A DNA stretch of 37,852 nucleotides, taken from positions 1-37,852 of the forward strand of contig CAMYML010000010.1 of assembly GCA_947259305.1 (NCBI GenBank). The letters run 5' to 3'. Below, one piece after another: positions 24,817 to 34,118 of the stretch. How positions within the stretch are numbered: the stretch's first letter is position 1; each line of letters opens with the position of its first letter. This DNA comes from an uncultured Gammaproteobacteria bacterium. Lineage in GTDB: Bacteria > Pseudomonadota > Gammaproteobacteria > GCA-001735895. Below the pieces are notes generated by a model that did no database searches, was not told the origin of the DNA, and was given only the letters and a program-made list of their open reading frames with translations. The translations under genes were made by a program, and so were the position numbers.

Positions 24817-26415
24817 TTACCATTCAAGCGCGAGGGCTTCCGGGATATCGATGACGGTTGGTTTCGCGGCGCTAACCGCCGCTTTTAATGTCTCGATAAA
24901 TTCGGCTCGGGTCGCGACCCGCATGGCCTCGCAGCCAAACCCTTTGGCGATGGCGACGAAGTCGGGTGTGTAAATGTCGACACCGATGGTCGGAATGCCC
25001 CGTTCGATCATGTAACGTTTAATTTCACCGTAGCCGTTGTTGTTCCAGACCAGGATGGGTACCGCCAGATTTAATTCGACCGCCGTCGCCAGTTCACTCA
25101 GGGTAAACTGCAACCCGCCGTCGCCTGTCAGGCAAACCACCGGTCGCTGCGGTTGTGCCAGTTTCGCGCCAAGCGCGGCGGGTAAACCGTAGCCCAACGT
25201 GCCGTAACCCGTCGACGAGTTGAAATAGCTGCGCGGCGCGGCGGCTTCGTAAAACAGGTTGCCGCCATAGACCGGCTGGGTTGAATCACCCACGATGATG
25301 ACGCCGGGCAGGGTTCGCGCAATCAGATCCAGAAATTCACCGTGTTTGCGGTAGGCGTCAGGAGCCAGCGCGTCCGACTTTCGGCGCAAATCTGAAACTT
25401 CCGCCTGATGCTCGAAAGCCTTGAAGCCCTGCATCGCCTCGTATAATGCCTGCATGGTCAAACCGGCGTCGGCGCAGATCGAAATGAACGGCAGCACGTT
25501 TCGCGTTAACTGTTCGGGCTCGATATCGATGCGGATAACTTTGCCGCTGAGCCTGAGCTGGTCATCGAAAAGCAGGGTGTCGGTCTCACCGAGCTCGGTG
25601 CCGATAGCCAGCACCACGTCGGCCGCCTGTAGCGCATCGAGCACCGGCTGCTGCGGCATGCGGCTGCCGAGGCTTAACGGGTGATTCGGTTGCAGAACGC
25701 CCTTGGCGTTGACGGTCAGCAGCGTGCGGACTCCGAGCCTGTCGACCAGTTTCCCGGCTTCGGGCGACGCATCCTGGGTGCCACCGCCGAGGACGATAAA
25801 CGGATTCGATGCGTTTTGCAGTAACGCCGCCGCGTCGGCAATCGCCCGGCTGTCGGGACCGGAGCGGTAACGTGTACCGATGGTTCGTGCATTTGCGGAT
25901 GGCGTGACTGCGGTTATGACATCCAGGGGTAATTCGATGTGCACCGGACCCGGGCGGGCGCTATCGAAGACGGCAAATGCGCGCGCCAGGACTTCGTCGA
26001 GCTCCTTGGGTCGGGCCACGGTGTGGCTGAACACCGAAACGCCCGCGACCAGCTGACGCTGACTGGGAAGTTCGTGCAGTCGCCCCTGGCCGAGCGCGAG
26101 TTCATGTGAATTGTTGACGCTGGAGATGACCAGCATTGGCACCGAATCCGAATAAGCCTGGGCCATGGCGGTGACAATATTGGTCATGCCAGGGCCTGAA
26201 ATGATAAAACAGGCTGCAGGTTTGCCGGTGGCGCGCGCGTAGCCGTCGGCCATAAAACCGGCGCCTTGCTCATGCCTGGGCGTAATATGCTGAATGTCGG
26301 TGGCTGGCAGGCCGCGATACAGCTCAACCGTGTGGACCCCGGGTATACCGAAGACAATCTCGATACCATAGGCTTGCAGGAGTTCTACCAGTACTTCGCC
26401 ACAGGTCTTGGACAT
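24817..26415 (-). CDS. ThDP-dependent enzyme, AruI-like (probable 5-guanidino-2-oxopentanoate decarboxylase)
   Basis: A 532-residue member of the acetolactate-synthase/decarboxylase superfamily. The N-terminal catalytic Glu is in PRHEQGAGFMADGYAR, and the ThDP motif is GDGGLQFTLSELATAVEL ... WNNNGYGEIKRYM. FIISGPGMTNI and the GRLHELPSQ stretch resemble P. aeruginosa AruI, which decarboxylates 5-guanidino-2-oxopentanoate in the arginine transaminase pathway. The partner transaminase aruH is not adjacent, so the assignment rests on similarity. Other 2-oxo acid decarboxylases are possible. ATG 26415 has AGGGTG six bases upstream; the GTG at 26424 sits within that site and is less likely. DUF423 follows on the same strand. 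Confidence 0.82.
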   Translation of the reverse strand: MSKTCGEVLVELLQAYGIEIVFGIPGVHTVELYRGLPATDIQHITPRHEQGAGFMADGYARATGKPAACFIISGPGMTNIVTAMAQAYSDSVPMLVISSVNNSHELALGQGRLHELPSQRQLVAGVSVFSHTVARPKELDEVLARAFAVFDSARPGPVHIELPLDVITAVTPSANARTIGTRYRSGPDSRAIADAAALLQNASNPFIVLGGGTQDASPEAGKLVDRLGVRTLLTVNAKGVLQPNHPLSLGSRMPQQPVLDALQAADVVLAIGTELGETDTLLFDDQLRLSGKVIRIDIEPEQLTRNVLPFISICADAGLTMQALYEAMQGFKAFEHQAEVSDLRRKSDALAPDAYRKHGEFLDLIARTLPGVIIVGDSTQPVYGGNLFYEAAAPRSYFNSSTGYGTLGYGLPAALGAKLAQPQRPVVCLTGDGGLQFTLSELATAVELNLAVPILVWNNNGYGEIKRYMIERGIPTIGVDIYTPDFVAIAKGFGCEAMRVATRAEFIETLKAAVSAAKPTVIDIPEALALEW

Positions 26416-26421
26416 TAGATT

Positions 26422-26427
26422 CACCCT
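26422..26427 (-). promoter_or_regulatory. Ribosome-binding site deciding the AruI-like start
   Basis: On the minus strand AGGGTG lies six bases before ATG 26415 and overlaps the alternative GTG at 26424, favouring the ATG. Confidence 0.6.
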
Positions 26428-26730
26428 GGTTTGAAAATCCCGGCCGACAGGTTACGGGACAAGCGATTAACCTGCCGCAATGATAACATCGGCGCCTGTC
26501 TTGCCTAGCACGCAATTCGAACCAGCGCAGCGGCTGCTGAATCGGATTTAGTACGCAAACTGAAAATCGCCTGTGGCGTGGCGAGCATCAACACCGGTTA
26601 CCGCGGAGATGAATCAGGCTAAGCGTCGGGGTAATTCATATTTAAATTAGCCGTGGTTCAAATTTAATAATCCACTATCGCTCTCGCTGAACAAACGGTC
26701 GATATGACATAATGAAAGCCGGACTATCCC

Positions 26731-26736
26731 AGGTGG
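26731..26736 (+). promoter_or_regulatory. Ribosome-binding site deciding a TTG start
   Basis: AGGTGG lies eight bases before TTG 26745. The upstream ATG at 26712 has nothing comparable, so the MscS-like protein probably starts at TTG. Confidence 0.55.
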
Positions 26737-26744
26737 AAACAGCC

Positions 26745-28469
26745 TTGAACAGAAGTATCCTCATACGCGCACTGGTAACCGTGGTTGCTCTGCTACTGGT
26801 TATGCCAGTGGCCGTCGCGCAGACCGGCACGCCTGGCGCGGTAGCACAGCCGGCGGCGGAAACGACGCCAGCAATCGAAGTCGAGCTTCGGCAAACAATC
26901 CGCAAACTCCAGACCATCAGGAAAGCGCTGGAAGAAAGGCGTGAGCAAGTCCGAAACTTGCTCGAGCAACTGGAGGCGGCCGATGAACTCGACAAAAAGA
27001 AGATCGGGGAACAGATCTCCGAGCTGCAACTGCGAATCCGTGAATTGTCGGAATCGTTTGAAAAGATAGCCGTCGACGGTATCAGTCTGCGCAGCCTGGT
27101 GGACACCGCTGAACCCGAGTTCGACTGGCGAGAGGAGCTGGTTCAGATCGCCCAGCCGGTGCTCGACAGCCTGAAAGATGCGACCGCAAAGCCGCGCAGG
27201 ATTGCGCAATTGCGCACTTCCATGGAGCTTCACGAGCAACAACTTAAAGTTGCGGCAAAAGCGATCGAATCCCTCGCGCAGCTCGAGCAGGAGGAAATAC
27301 CGCCGTCGGTCGCCGACGGGCTAGACAAGGTCGCCACATCCTGGCGCCAGCGCCATGAGGAAATCAGGCACGCCCTCGAAGCTTCCAGAGACGAGCTGCG
27401 ATTTCTCGAGACCGAAAAGAGCCAGGTGTTCGAAACCTTGGGCGCTGGCGTTTATGAATTTATTCTCGGACGCGGGCTTACATTGCTGCTCGCGCTCCTT
27501 GCCGGTGTTTTTCTGTGGTACGTCATGCGCATGCTGCGGCGGCTGGCAAACATCCGGCAGCGATCTTCCCGTGGTGGCGCGTATGCGGCACAGACCCGCC
27601 TGTTGCTCTATGGCTACCATTTGTTGACGATCGTTTTGGTCGCGCTGACGATCCTGTCGGTATTCTATGCGCGTGGCGACGTGTTATTGCTGTCGCTGGC
27701 CATCATCGCCCTGATCATGCTCGCGCTCAGTGTCTGGCGCTTTCTGCCGGGCTACATTCTGGAGGTGCGACTGCTGCTCAATGCCGGTACCGCACGCGAG
27801 GGTGAGCGCCTGATTTATAACGAACTGCCGTTCAGGCTCACAGCGCTTAGCCTGTACTCGGAGCTGCGCAATCCCGAGCTGGAAGGCGTTGTTCGTTTGC
27901 CGCTGGCTGCGCTGGCCCAGTTGACTTCGCGTCCCGATACGGGCGAATCCTGGTTTCCCTGTCGCAGCGGCGATTACCTGCTGCTGCCCAATGGCGATTT
28001 TGCACAGGTCCTGGAGCAGACGGTCGAGTTAGTTCGACTCAAAGTGGTCGGCAGCATCGTACAGTTCGCCGCGGCAGATTTTTTGCAGCTCAATCCGCGT
28101 AATCTTTCGCGCGAAGGGTTCGCAGTTATCGTCGTCTTCGGGATCGATTACCAGCACCAGGACATCGCCCTGGATCGTGTGCCGCAGCGTTTCAGGACTG
28201 CCGTCGAAGAAGCCTTCGGCAAGGCCGGCTTTGGAGACGATCTGAAAAGCCTGCTGGTGGAATTCAAGGCGGCGAACAGCAGTTCCCTCGACTACCTGGT
28301 CTACGCGACCATGGACGGCAATAGCGCTGGCTCGTACTTTGCGCTTGGGCGGCTGATCCAGCAAACCTGCGTGGCCGTATGCGAAGAAGAGGGCTGGATT
28401 ATTCCGTTTGCGCAACTCACCGTTCATCGGGCCGAGGCGGCGTCATCCGAAAATGCTTCGGCAAACTAG
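26745..28469 (+). CDS. Divergent MscS-like membrane protein with periplasmic coiled coil
   Basis: A protein of about 574 residues from a TTG start. The signal peptide (about MNRSILIRALVTVVALLLVM, cleaved near VAVAQ) is followed by a Glu/Gln/Leu/Arg-rich coiled coil (about 40-240), then helices at roughly 245-265 and 285-340. The C-terminal half resembles MscS beta and alpha/beta domains in size and order, but the canonical pore helix and the RPF-GD-V pattern are lost: the corresponding region is LLNAGTAREGERLIYNELPFR. A channel role is therefore uncertain. AGGTGG (26731-26736) eight bases before TTG 26745 favours this start over ATG 26712, which has no ribosome-binding site. It is followed by the P1 peptidase after 66 bases. 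Confidence 0.75.
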   Translation: MNRSILIRALVTVVALLLVMPVAVAQTGTPGAVAQPAAETTPAIEVELRQTIRKLQTIRKALEERREQVRNLLEQLEAADELDKKKIGEQISELQLRIRELSESFEKIAVDGISLRSLVDTAEPEFDWREELVQIAQPVLDSLKDATAKPRRIAQLRTSMELHEQQLKVAAKAIESLAQLEQEEIPPSVADGLDKVATSWRQRHEEIRHALEASRDELRFLETEKSQVFETLGAGVYEFILGRGLTLLLALLAGVFLWYVMRMLRRLANIRQRSSRGGAYAAQTRLLLYGYHLLTIVLVALTILSVFYARGDVLLLSLAIIALIMLALSVWRFLPGYILEVRLLLNAGTAREGERLIYNELPFRLTALSLYSELRNPELEGVVRLPLAALAQLTSRPDTGESWFPCRSGDYLLLPNGDFAQVLEQTVELVRLKVVGSIVQFAAADFLQLNPRNLSREGFAVIVVFGIDYQHQDIALDRVPQRFRTAVEEAFGKAGFGDDLKSLLVEFKAANSSSLDYLVYATMDGNSAGSYFALGRLIQQTCVAVCEEEGWIIPFAQLTVHRAEAASSENASAN

Positions 28470-28535
28470 TCGGAGTCGAGTTCAATGGAAAGAGGCCCGT
28501 TTTATTTTACTCCTGGCCAGGTTAGAGGGCGTTAA

Positions 28536-29666
28536 ATGACAAAGCTATCGGCTAAGCCTGGAACAGTTCGGGCACGTGATCTGGGGCTGGATTTTCCCGG
28601 AACTCCGGGAACCTGCAATGCGCTCACCGACGTGCCCGGTGTGCTGGTGGGTTATTCGACGCTGGTTAGCGGTGACGGTCCCCTGGTTGTCGGCCAAGGG
28701 CCGGTGCGCACCGGAGTTACGGCGATTCTGCCGCGTGGAAATGATCCGCAGCCGACCCCCGTTTTTGCCGGTACTTATGCGCTCAATGGAAATGGTGAGA
28801 TGACGGGTACTCACTGGATTAAGGATGGCGGCTATTTTTTTGGGCCGGTGTGTATCACAAATACGCACAGCGTAGGCATTGCGCACCATGCGAGCGTGCG
28901 CTGGATGCTGGACAAATATCGTGAACCGTTCCAGCAGGAACATATGTGGGCGATGCCGGTCGTCGCCGAGACATACGATGGTGTTTTGAACGACATCAAT
29001 GGCCAGCACGTGACCGAGCAACATGTTCGCGAGGCGCTGGATAATGCGGCCGAGGGGCGGATTGCCGAAGGCAATGTCGGTGGCGGAACCGGTATGGTTT
29101 GCTACGAGTTCAAGGGCGGCACCGGCACCGCGTCGCGACGGGTCGAAATCGATGGCGAGACCTATACGATTGCCGCACTGGTGCAGGCAAACTACGGCAT
29201 ACGCCCGTGGCTCACCATTCTCGGTGTGCCGGTCGGCAAGCATTTGACGCAGGACCGAATACTGGCAGGAAACGAGCTTGGTTCGATCATCGTGATTCTT
29301 GCTACGGACGCGCCCATGCTTCCCCATCAGCTGCAGCGTATTGCCAGGCGCGGCGCAATCGGCATTGGCCGCTGCGGCTCGCCCGGAGGGCAAAGCTCGG
29401 GCGATATCTTTCTCGCATTCAGTGTCGCCAATGCCGAGCCCCTGCCGATGTTTCAACAATCGCATGCAACTGCGAAGTACGTCAATGACGACTATTTTGA
29501 TGGTTTTTACCAGGGGGCTGTCGAGTCGACAGAAGAAGCCATCGTCAATGCCATGCTGGCTGCCGAAGATACGCCGACCCTGAAAAATCCAGCCAACCGG
29601 ATTTGCCGGGCGCTGCCGCATGAGCAACTGCTCGAAATCATGCGTCGATATGGGCGCTGCGCATGA
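28536..29666 (+). CDS. P1 family peptidase (DmpA-like self-processing aminopeptidase)
   Basis: A 376-residue S58/P1-type N-terminal-nucleophile aminopeptidase. NALTDVPGVLVGY, GNVGGGTGMVCYEFKGGTGTASR, VQANYG and GSIIVILATDAPMLPHQ are diagnostic. Autocleavage in DmpA occurs between Gly249 and Ser250; here the residue before IIVILATDAP is also Ser250, following Gly249, so the precursor is expected to split into alpha and beta chains. The enzyme releases N-terminal amino acids, often D- or beta-residues. There is no signal peptide, so it is cytoplasmic. It may pair in function with the amidase, but they are 10 kb apart. It converges with hrpB. Confidence 0.92.
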   Translation: MTKLSAKPGTVRARDLGLDFPGTPGTCNALTDVPGVLVGYSTLVSGDGPLVVGQGPVRTGVTAILPRGNDPQPTPVFAGTYALNGNGEMTGTHWIKDGGYFFGPVCITNTHSVGIAHHASVRWMLDKYREPFQQEHMWAMPVVAETYDGVLNDINGQHVTEQHVREALDNAAEGRIAEGNVGGGTGMVCYEFKGGTGTASRRVEIDGETYTIAALVQANYGIRPWLTILGVPVGKHLTQDRILAGNELGSIIVILATDAPMLPHQLQRIARRGAIGIGRCGSPGGQSSGDIFLAFSVANAEPLPMFQQSHATAKYVNDDYFDGFYQGAVESTEEAIVNAMLAAEDTPTLKNPANRICRALPHEQLLEIMRRYGRCA

Positions 29667-29743
29667 ACAGAAAGAAATAAATTAGCCTGGCAATTAGACT
29701 GTTTTACTGTGTAGTCGAATCGAGTTAACTGCTGGCCCTGTTT

Positions 29744-32305
29744 TTAAGCCCGGTTTTTAGTCTTGCGCGTCGCTGGCGCGACCAGCGGATCGTCCGGCCA
29801 GGGGTGCTTGGGATAACGCCCCTTCATTTCCTTTTTGACCTCATGGTAAGACGAGCGCCAGAAACCGGCCAGGTCCTGGGTAATCTGCAGCGGCCTGCCG
29901 GCGGGCGACAACAGGTGAACCAACAGCGGCACTTTTCCACCTGCGACGGTCGGGGTTTGTTCGCAGCCAAACATTTCCTGCAGCTTGACCGCCAGCACCG
30001 GCGGTGACTGGGTATAATCGATCGCGATCGACGAGCCCGATGGCACGCGCAAGCGGGGAGGCACCAGCTGCTTTAATCGCTGCTGCAGATCCCAGGGCAG
30101 CAATGCGCCGAGAATATCTTTTAACTTGAGTTTCCTGAAATCCTGCAGCGAATTCACGCTATCCAGGTAAGGCGCCAGCCAGGTATCCAGCGTGGCGAGC
30201 AATGCTGCGTGACTGACGTCCGGCCAGTCCCGGCTGGGATCGAACGAGCGCGCCAGGCAAACCCGGGCGCACCACTGATGCAGGTCGTCACTCCACGGCA
30301 GCGGTTTGAGTGCTTCGGCCTGCAGGAACCGCATCAGCGCCTTACGTTTAGCCTCGGTCGGAACCTGGTCCAGGGCGCTCTTTTGCAACACCAGGGCACC
30401 GATTTTTTGCTGCGCCTCGGCGACAAAGCGAGCGGTTTTTTTATCCCATTCCGCAACGGTTTCACTGCGAACCAGGTCGCCCAGGGCCGCGTCAAAAAGG
30501 GCTTCATCGAGTACCGCCGCGGAGCGGATCACGTCGCCCTTGCCGCCTGCCATGCCGCTGACTTCAGCAACGGCCAGCCAGCGGTTTTTGCCCAGATGAT
30601 GGACGTCTGCGAGGTTGGCGCTGCGGCCGTTGGCCAGCTGGTAACCGCCCGAATGGCGCCGGCGAGCAACCCGATCCGGGTAGGCGCAGGCGAGTAAAAA
30701 CCCTGGCAGCTGCTCGGGCTGGAGTAAATACTGGATCGCGGGCTGTTTTATCTTCAGCCCGTTTAGCTGATGTTCCAGCTGTCGGGCCAGCTGGCGGGTT
30801 CGCTCTGACCAGCGCCTGTGTTGCGGGGGGCAGGGCGTTTCACCCGCCAGGATATCGAGCCGCTCGCCCAGGTCGGGGTTGCTCTCGCTTAGCGGATCGC
30901 GATCGGATAACAGGCTTGCCAGTAGCGCTGCCGGTTTAGCGCTGCCGATCTCGGCGCCACTTAGCAGTAAATGTGCGAGCCTGGGGTGCAGCGGCAACGC
31001 AGTCATGGCCTGCCCATGGGTGCTGAGCACGCGGGCACCGTGCCTGTTATCCAGTGCACCAAGTAACTCGAGCAAATCCAGGGCTTGCTGCCAGTGCCCA
31101 CTGGGCGGCGGGTCCTGCCAGGTCAGCTCGGTGGGATCGTCCACGCCCCATTGCAGCAGCTGCAGCGCCAGCGGCGCGAGGTCGGCCTGCAGTATTTCAG
31201 CCGTGCCGTGCTGCGCCAGTTGTTGCTGTTGTTCGGCCGACCACAGGCGATAACATTTACCTGGGCCCAATCTGCCGGCGCGACCCGCCCGCTGCACGCT
31301 GGATGCAGTTGAAATCTTCACGCTATGCAAACCGGTCATCCCCGTTGCCGGGTTGAACCGCGCCTCGCGCGCCAGGCCCGAATCGACCACGACATCGACG
31401 CCTTCGATGGTGAGGCTGGTTTCGGCAATATTGGTTGCGAGCACGACCTTCTGCTCGCCCGACTCCGTGCCCGACAGGGGTGCTATCGCGCTTTGCTGCT
31501 CGTCAATCGACAGGTTGCCGTACAGCGGGCGCAGGTGTACATGCTTAATTTTCTTCGCCAGCAGCCAGTCCGCCAGCGCCTCGGCAGTGCGGCGAATCTC
31601 CCCCTGTCCCGGCAGGAAGGCGAGCAGGCTACTCGCGGGATTATCCGTCAGCGCCTGCTTGATCGTGGCGACCATACGCTCGACGATGCGCTCGTTGGCC
31701 TGGCGCGCGCGACCGTAAATAATGTCAACCGGGTAGGCCCGGCCCTCGCTTTTCACGATCGGCGCATCCAGCAGCAACTGTGCAATATGCTTGCTGTCGA
31801 GCGTGGCCGACATGATGAGGATTTTTAAAGCGGGGCTTTCATCCTCGGTATTGCTGCGAAACAGCGCCCGCCCTTTCAGACACAGCGCCAGCGCCAGGTC
31901 CGAATCCAGGTTGCGTTCGTGGAATTCATCGAATATCACCAGCCCGACATCCTCCAGCGAGGGATCCCGCTGCAACATCCTGGTCAGAATGCCTTCCGTG
32001 ATAATTTCGATTTGGGTGCGGTTGCCAATTTTCGAGTCCAGCCGCATGCGATAGCCGACGGTCTGGCCGGGGTTTTCGTTTAACAGGCTGGCCATCCGAT
32101 AAGCGGCCGACCGGGTCGCAATCCGCCTTGGCTCCAGCATCAGGATCTTCCTGCCGGCAAGCCAGGGCTCGGCTAGCAGCGCCAGCGGAACCAGCGTCGT
32201 TTTACCCGCGCCCGGCGGCGCTTCCAGCACCACTTCGTCACGCTCGGATAAACGTTGTTTCAGGATATCGAGACATTCCTCGATGGGAAGAGGGAGCTGG
32301 GACAA
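29744..32305 (-). CDS. hrpB: ATP-dependent RNA helicase HrpB
   Basis: An 853-residue DEAH-type helicase of typical HrpB length. Walker A is PPGAGKTT (30-37) and Walker B DEFH (DEFHERN). SATLDSK, ATNIAETSLTIEGVD and QRAGRAGRLGPG complete the helicase core; the C-terminal region with LVHLLSPAGRPLQITQDLAGFW and the RYPKHPWPDDP ending is specific for HrpB. Function in cells is poorly known; no mRNA substrate is established. The start is TTG at 32305, with AGG nearby (weak); no in-frame ATG lies between it and the upstream TGA. The gene upstream is divergent. Confidence 0.95.
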   Translation of the reverse strand: MSQLPLPIEECLDILKQRLSERDEVVLEAPPGAGKTTLVPLALLAEPWLAGRKILMLEPRRIATRSAAYRMASLLNENPGQTVGYRMRLDSKIGNRTQIEIITEGILTRMLQRDPSLEDVGLVIFDEFHERNLDSDLALALCLKGRALFRSNTEDESPALKILIMSATLDSKHIAQLLLDAPIVKSEGRAYPVDIIYGRARQANERIVERMVATIKQALTDNPASSLLAFLPGQGEIRRTAEALADWLLAKKIKHVHLRPLYGNLSIDEQQSAIAPLSGTESGEQKVVLATNIAETSLTIEGVDVVVDSGLAREARFNPATGMTGLHSVKISTASSVQRAGRAGRLGPGKCYRLWSAEQQQQLAQHGTAEILQADLAPLALQLLQWGVDDPTELTWQDPPPSGHWQQALDLLELLGALDNRHGARVLSTHGQAMTALPLHPRLAHLLLSGAEIGSAKPAALLASLLSDRDPLSESNPDLGERLDILAGETPCPPQHRRWSERTRQLARQLEHQLNGLKIKQPAIQYLLQPEQLPGFLLACAYPDRVARRRHSGGYQLANGRSANLADVHHLGKNRWLAVAEVSGMAGGKGDVIRSAAVLDEALFDAALGDLVRSETVAEWDKKTARFVAEAQQKIGALVLQKSALDQVPTEAKRKALMRFLQAEALKPLPWSDDLHQWCARVCLARSFDPSRDWPDVSHAALLATLDTWLAPYLDSVNSLQDFRKLKLKDILGALLPWDLQQRLKQLVPPRLRVPSGSSIAIDYTQSPPVLAVKLQEMFGCEQTPTVAGGKVPLLVHLLSPAGRPLQITQDLAGFWRSSYHEVKKEMKGRYPKHPWPDDPLVAPATRKTKNRA

Positions 32306-32583
32306 GTCGCCTGGCCTTTTTGGCTGTCGTGATCAAGTATCGAAAAGCTTAACCCGAGTTTGCGTGGATATGAAAATTAATTGGCGCAGAACTTGGCACA
32401 GACTGGCGAATGATGCTGATCACCATCATTACTGCCGACCGAAAAGTGCATTTATCACTACAAAAACTCGCCGCCTTGATCTAATCTTAACCTCTACCGG
32501 GCTGGTAATTCGGTTACGCTTGTGATCTCGCATAGATCTGACAGGCGAGTGTAGCGCCTGGTTGACACAACGAGATTAGTAAA

Positions 32584-32949
32584 ATGAAAAATAACCTGAG
32601 CGCAAAACTGGAGCTCATGGAAGGCCGGACATTTATACTCGGACGTGAAGGTCATATTTATATCGAGTCGCCTACCGCGAGCAAGCACCATGCGGAAATC
32701 AGGATAATCGGCGGGAAAATCCACCTGCGGGACCTGGATTCGACCAACGGCACCTTTCTGAAAAAGAATAAGACGCTGATCAAATTCGATGAAGGATTCG
32801 TCAATCCGCTGCAGCCGATAACAATCGGCAAACATACCTATGTGATTCAGGATCTGCTGGCAATCGCCAGTGAATTTGTGTCCGTGGACGACAGCGAAAC
32901 GCTGGTTGAACTGGTGGATGAGCAGATTCAAAGCCTGACCGGCGGATAA
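32584..32949 (+). CDS. Single FHA-domain protein
   Basis: A 121-residue protein consisting of one forkhead-associated domain with a short acidic C-terminal extension. Conserved phosphothreonine-binding residues are present: Gly20-Arg21, Ser33, His35/His36 and Ser53-Thr54-Asn55-Gly56-Thr57. Such small FHA proteins bind phosphothreonine in partners of Ser/Thr kinases. The kinase at 18989-20716 is a possible source of the phosphate, but that is inference. No ribosome-binding site is clear before the ATG. It stands alone, divergent from hrpB. Confidence 0.9.
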   Translation: MKNNLSAKLELMEGRTFILGREGHIYIESPTASKHHAEIRIIGGKIHLRDLDSTNGTFLKKNKTLIKFDEGFVNPLQPITIGKHTYVIQDLLAIASEFVSVDDSETLVELVDEQIQSLTGG

Positions 32950-33336
32950 GCCTGGCCTCTCGATATTGCACGATCCCGTAATAACTGAAAAATAATAACC
33001 CGCATCGAAAGGAGCAGGGGATAGCGATTACAGGAATTTAACGCCGGGGTTAGCGTAACCCTAAAATAGACGCTCTGACTCGATTAGCCAGCGGCAAAAA
33101 CCGACCTCAAACGGCCCGCTGCCGAGCTTGATTACCTGCGATAAATTATTACAAAAATACCTGGCTGTAAGCCGGGTTTCAGTAAATTAGGTATATTGTC
33201 CCCGGCTTTCCCAATATCGGATGACCTGAAAAATCAATACTGGTATCGTGTAACGTCACGCGATACGTCATAAGCCTGTGCAGGATTATTCAGGATTTGA
33301 TGGCATTGGCTGGCTTTTCAGAGGAATCGAATAGTT
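32950..33336. other. Intergenic region with a weak inverted repeat
   Basis: A 387-base gap with no credible ORF. AAGCCGGG (33169-33176) and CCCGGCTT (33201-33208) form 8-bp inverted arms around an AT-rich centre that may include promoter elements for the next gene. Otherwise nothing recognised. Confidence 0.4.
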
Positions 33337-33789
33337 ATGGTAGACAGAGCACGTCACCCCGATACACTACAAAAACCATTTTTTATTTCGATCGGCAATT
33401 TTTTAGCCGTCAGTTATTGGATTATCGAGGCGTACTTCGATTCCATATTGATAGAAGATAGCTCCTTCACAATGCGTTTGTTTCCCTCAGATTCACATGA
33501 ACTCTGGATGCGGAGCCTTACCTCTGTAATGTTCGTCGGTTTTGGATTGTATGCTCACAGAGTTCACGCCCGCATCAGGACCACCGAGAAGTTGAATGTA
33601 GATGCAGCGTGGCTTCTTAAAAATGCTCTCTCCAAAACTGTAAGGGGTAAATTTCCAATCTGCGTATATTGTAAGAAAATCTGTGATCAGGATAGCCATT
33701 GGGTCGATCCTGACAGGTTCATTTCCGCCCGGACGGAAGCCGAGTTCTCACGCGGTATATGCAGTAATTGTCAGATCCAACACCGATAA
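33337..33789 (+). CDS. Two-helix membrane protein with C-terminal CxxC...CxxC module
   Basis: A 150-residue protein. Two hydrophobic helices (about 15-38 and 58-76) surround a short loop ending in SHELWMRSL. A short linker (about 80-105) leads to the C-terminal module with Cys109-x2-Cys112 and Cys142-x2-Cys145 (PICVYCKKI ... RGICSNCQ). These two pieces look like the first and last modules of membrane PAS/histidine-kinase or response-regulator proteins (I recall an ICxxCKKI...W...FSHGICPxC end), here joined without PAS, kinase or receiver domains. The Cys pairs probably bind a metal, likely zinc, or act in redox sensing. I cannot assign a function. A weak AGAGGA lies upstream. Confidence 0.7.
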   Translation: MVDRARHPDTLQKPFFISIGNFLAVSYWIIEAYFDSILIEDSSFTMRLFPSDSHELWMRSLTSVMFVGFGLYAHRVHARIRTTEKLNVDAAWLLKNALSKTVRGKFPICVYCKKICDQDSHWVDPDRFISARTEAEFSRGICSNCQIQHR

Positions 33790-34118
33790 TGTATCGGGCG
33801 AAGGGCAGGAAAATGAATTTCTCAAGCGCTAACCTGAGAGTACCGGATGTAGAGAATGAAGTTGACCTAAACCGATAGAGAATGGTGCGGCGTCTTCGCA
33901 GCAAAAGGCATGAAGCATGAGTATTAATGTCCGAGCCTGGCCGTTTCCGGTATCTCTTCTGGTGAATTTGAGCGTCTGCATACGGCAAAGCAGGCATTCA
34001 GAAACCTTTGATAAAAGGCTGATAATAAATCCTTGAAGATGTGGGCCTGGCAGCAGGGAGCAAATAAACCTGTATCCTTTCAATCCCCAACCAATGACCA
34101 GATCATTACCGCTAAAAT
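33790..34118. other. Convergent intergenic region, nothing recognised
   Basis: A 329-base gap between a plus-strand and a minus-strand gene. Short minus-strand frames have no recognisable domain or start signal. No terminator with a T-tract was seen. Confidence 0.4.

Noticed and set aside
28545-29627. 360-residue minus-strand frame antisense to the P1 peptidase
   Set aside because: Shadow frame; the plus-strand protein has all the family motifs.
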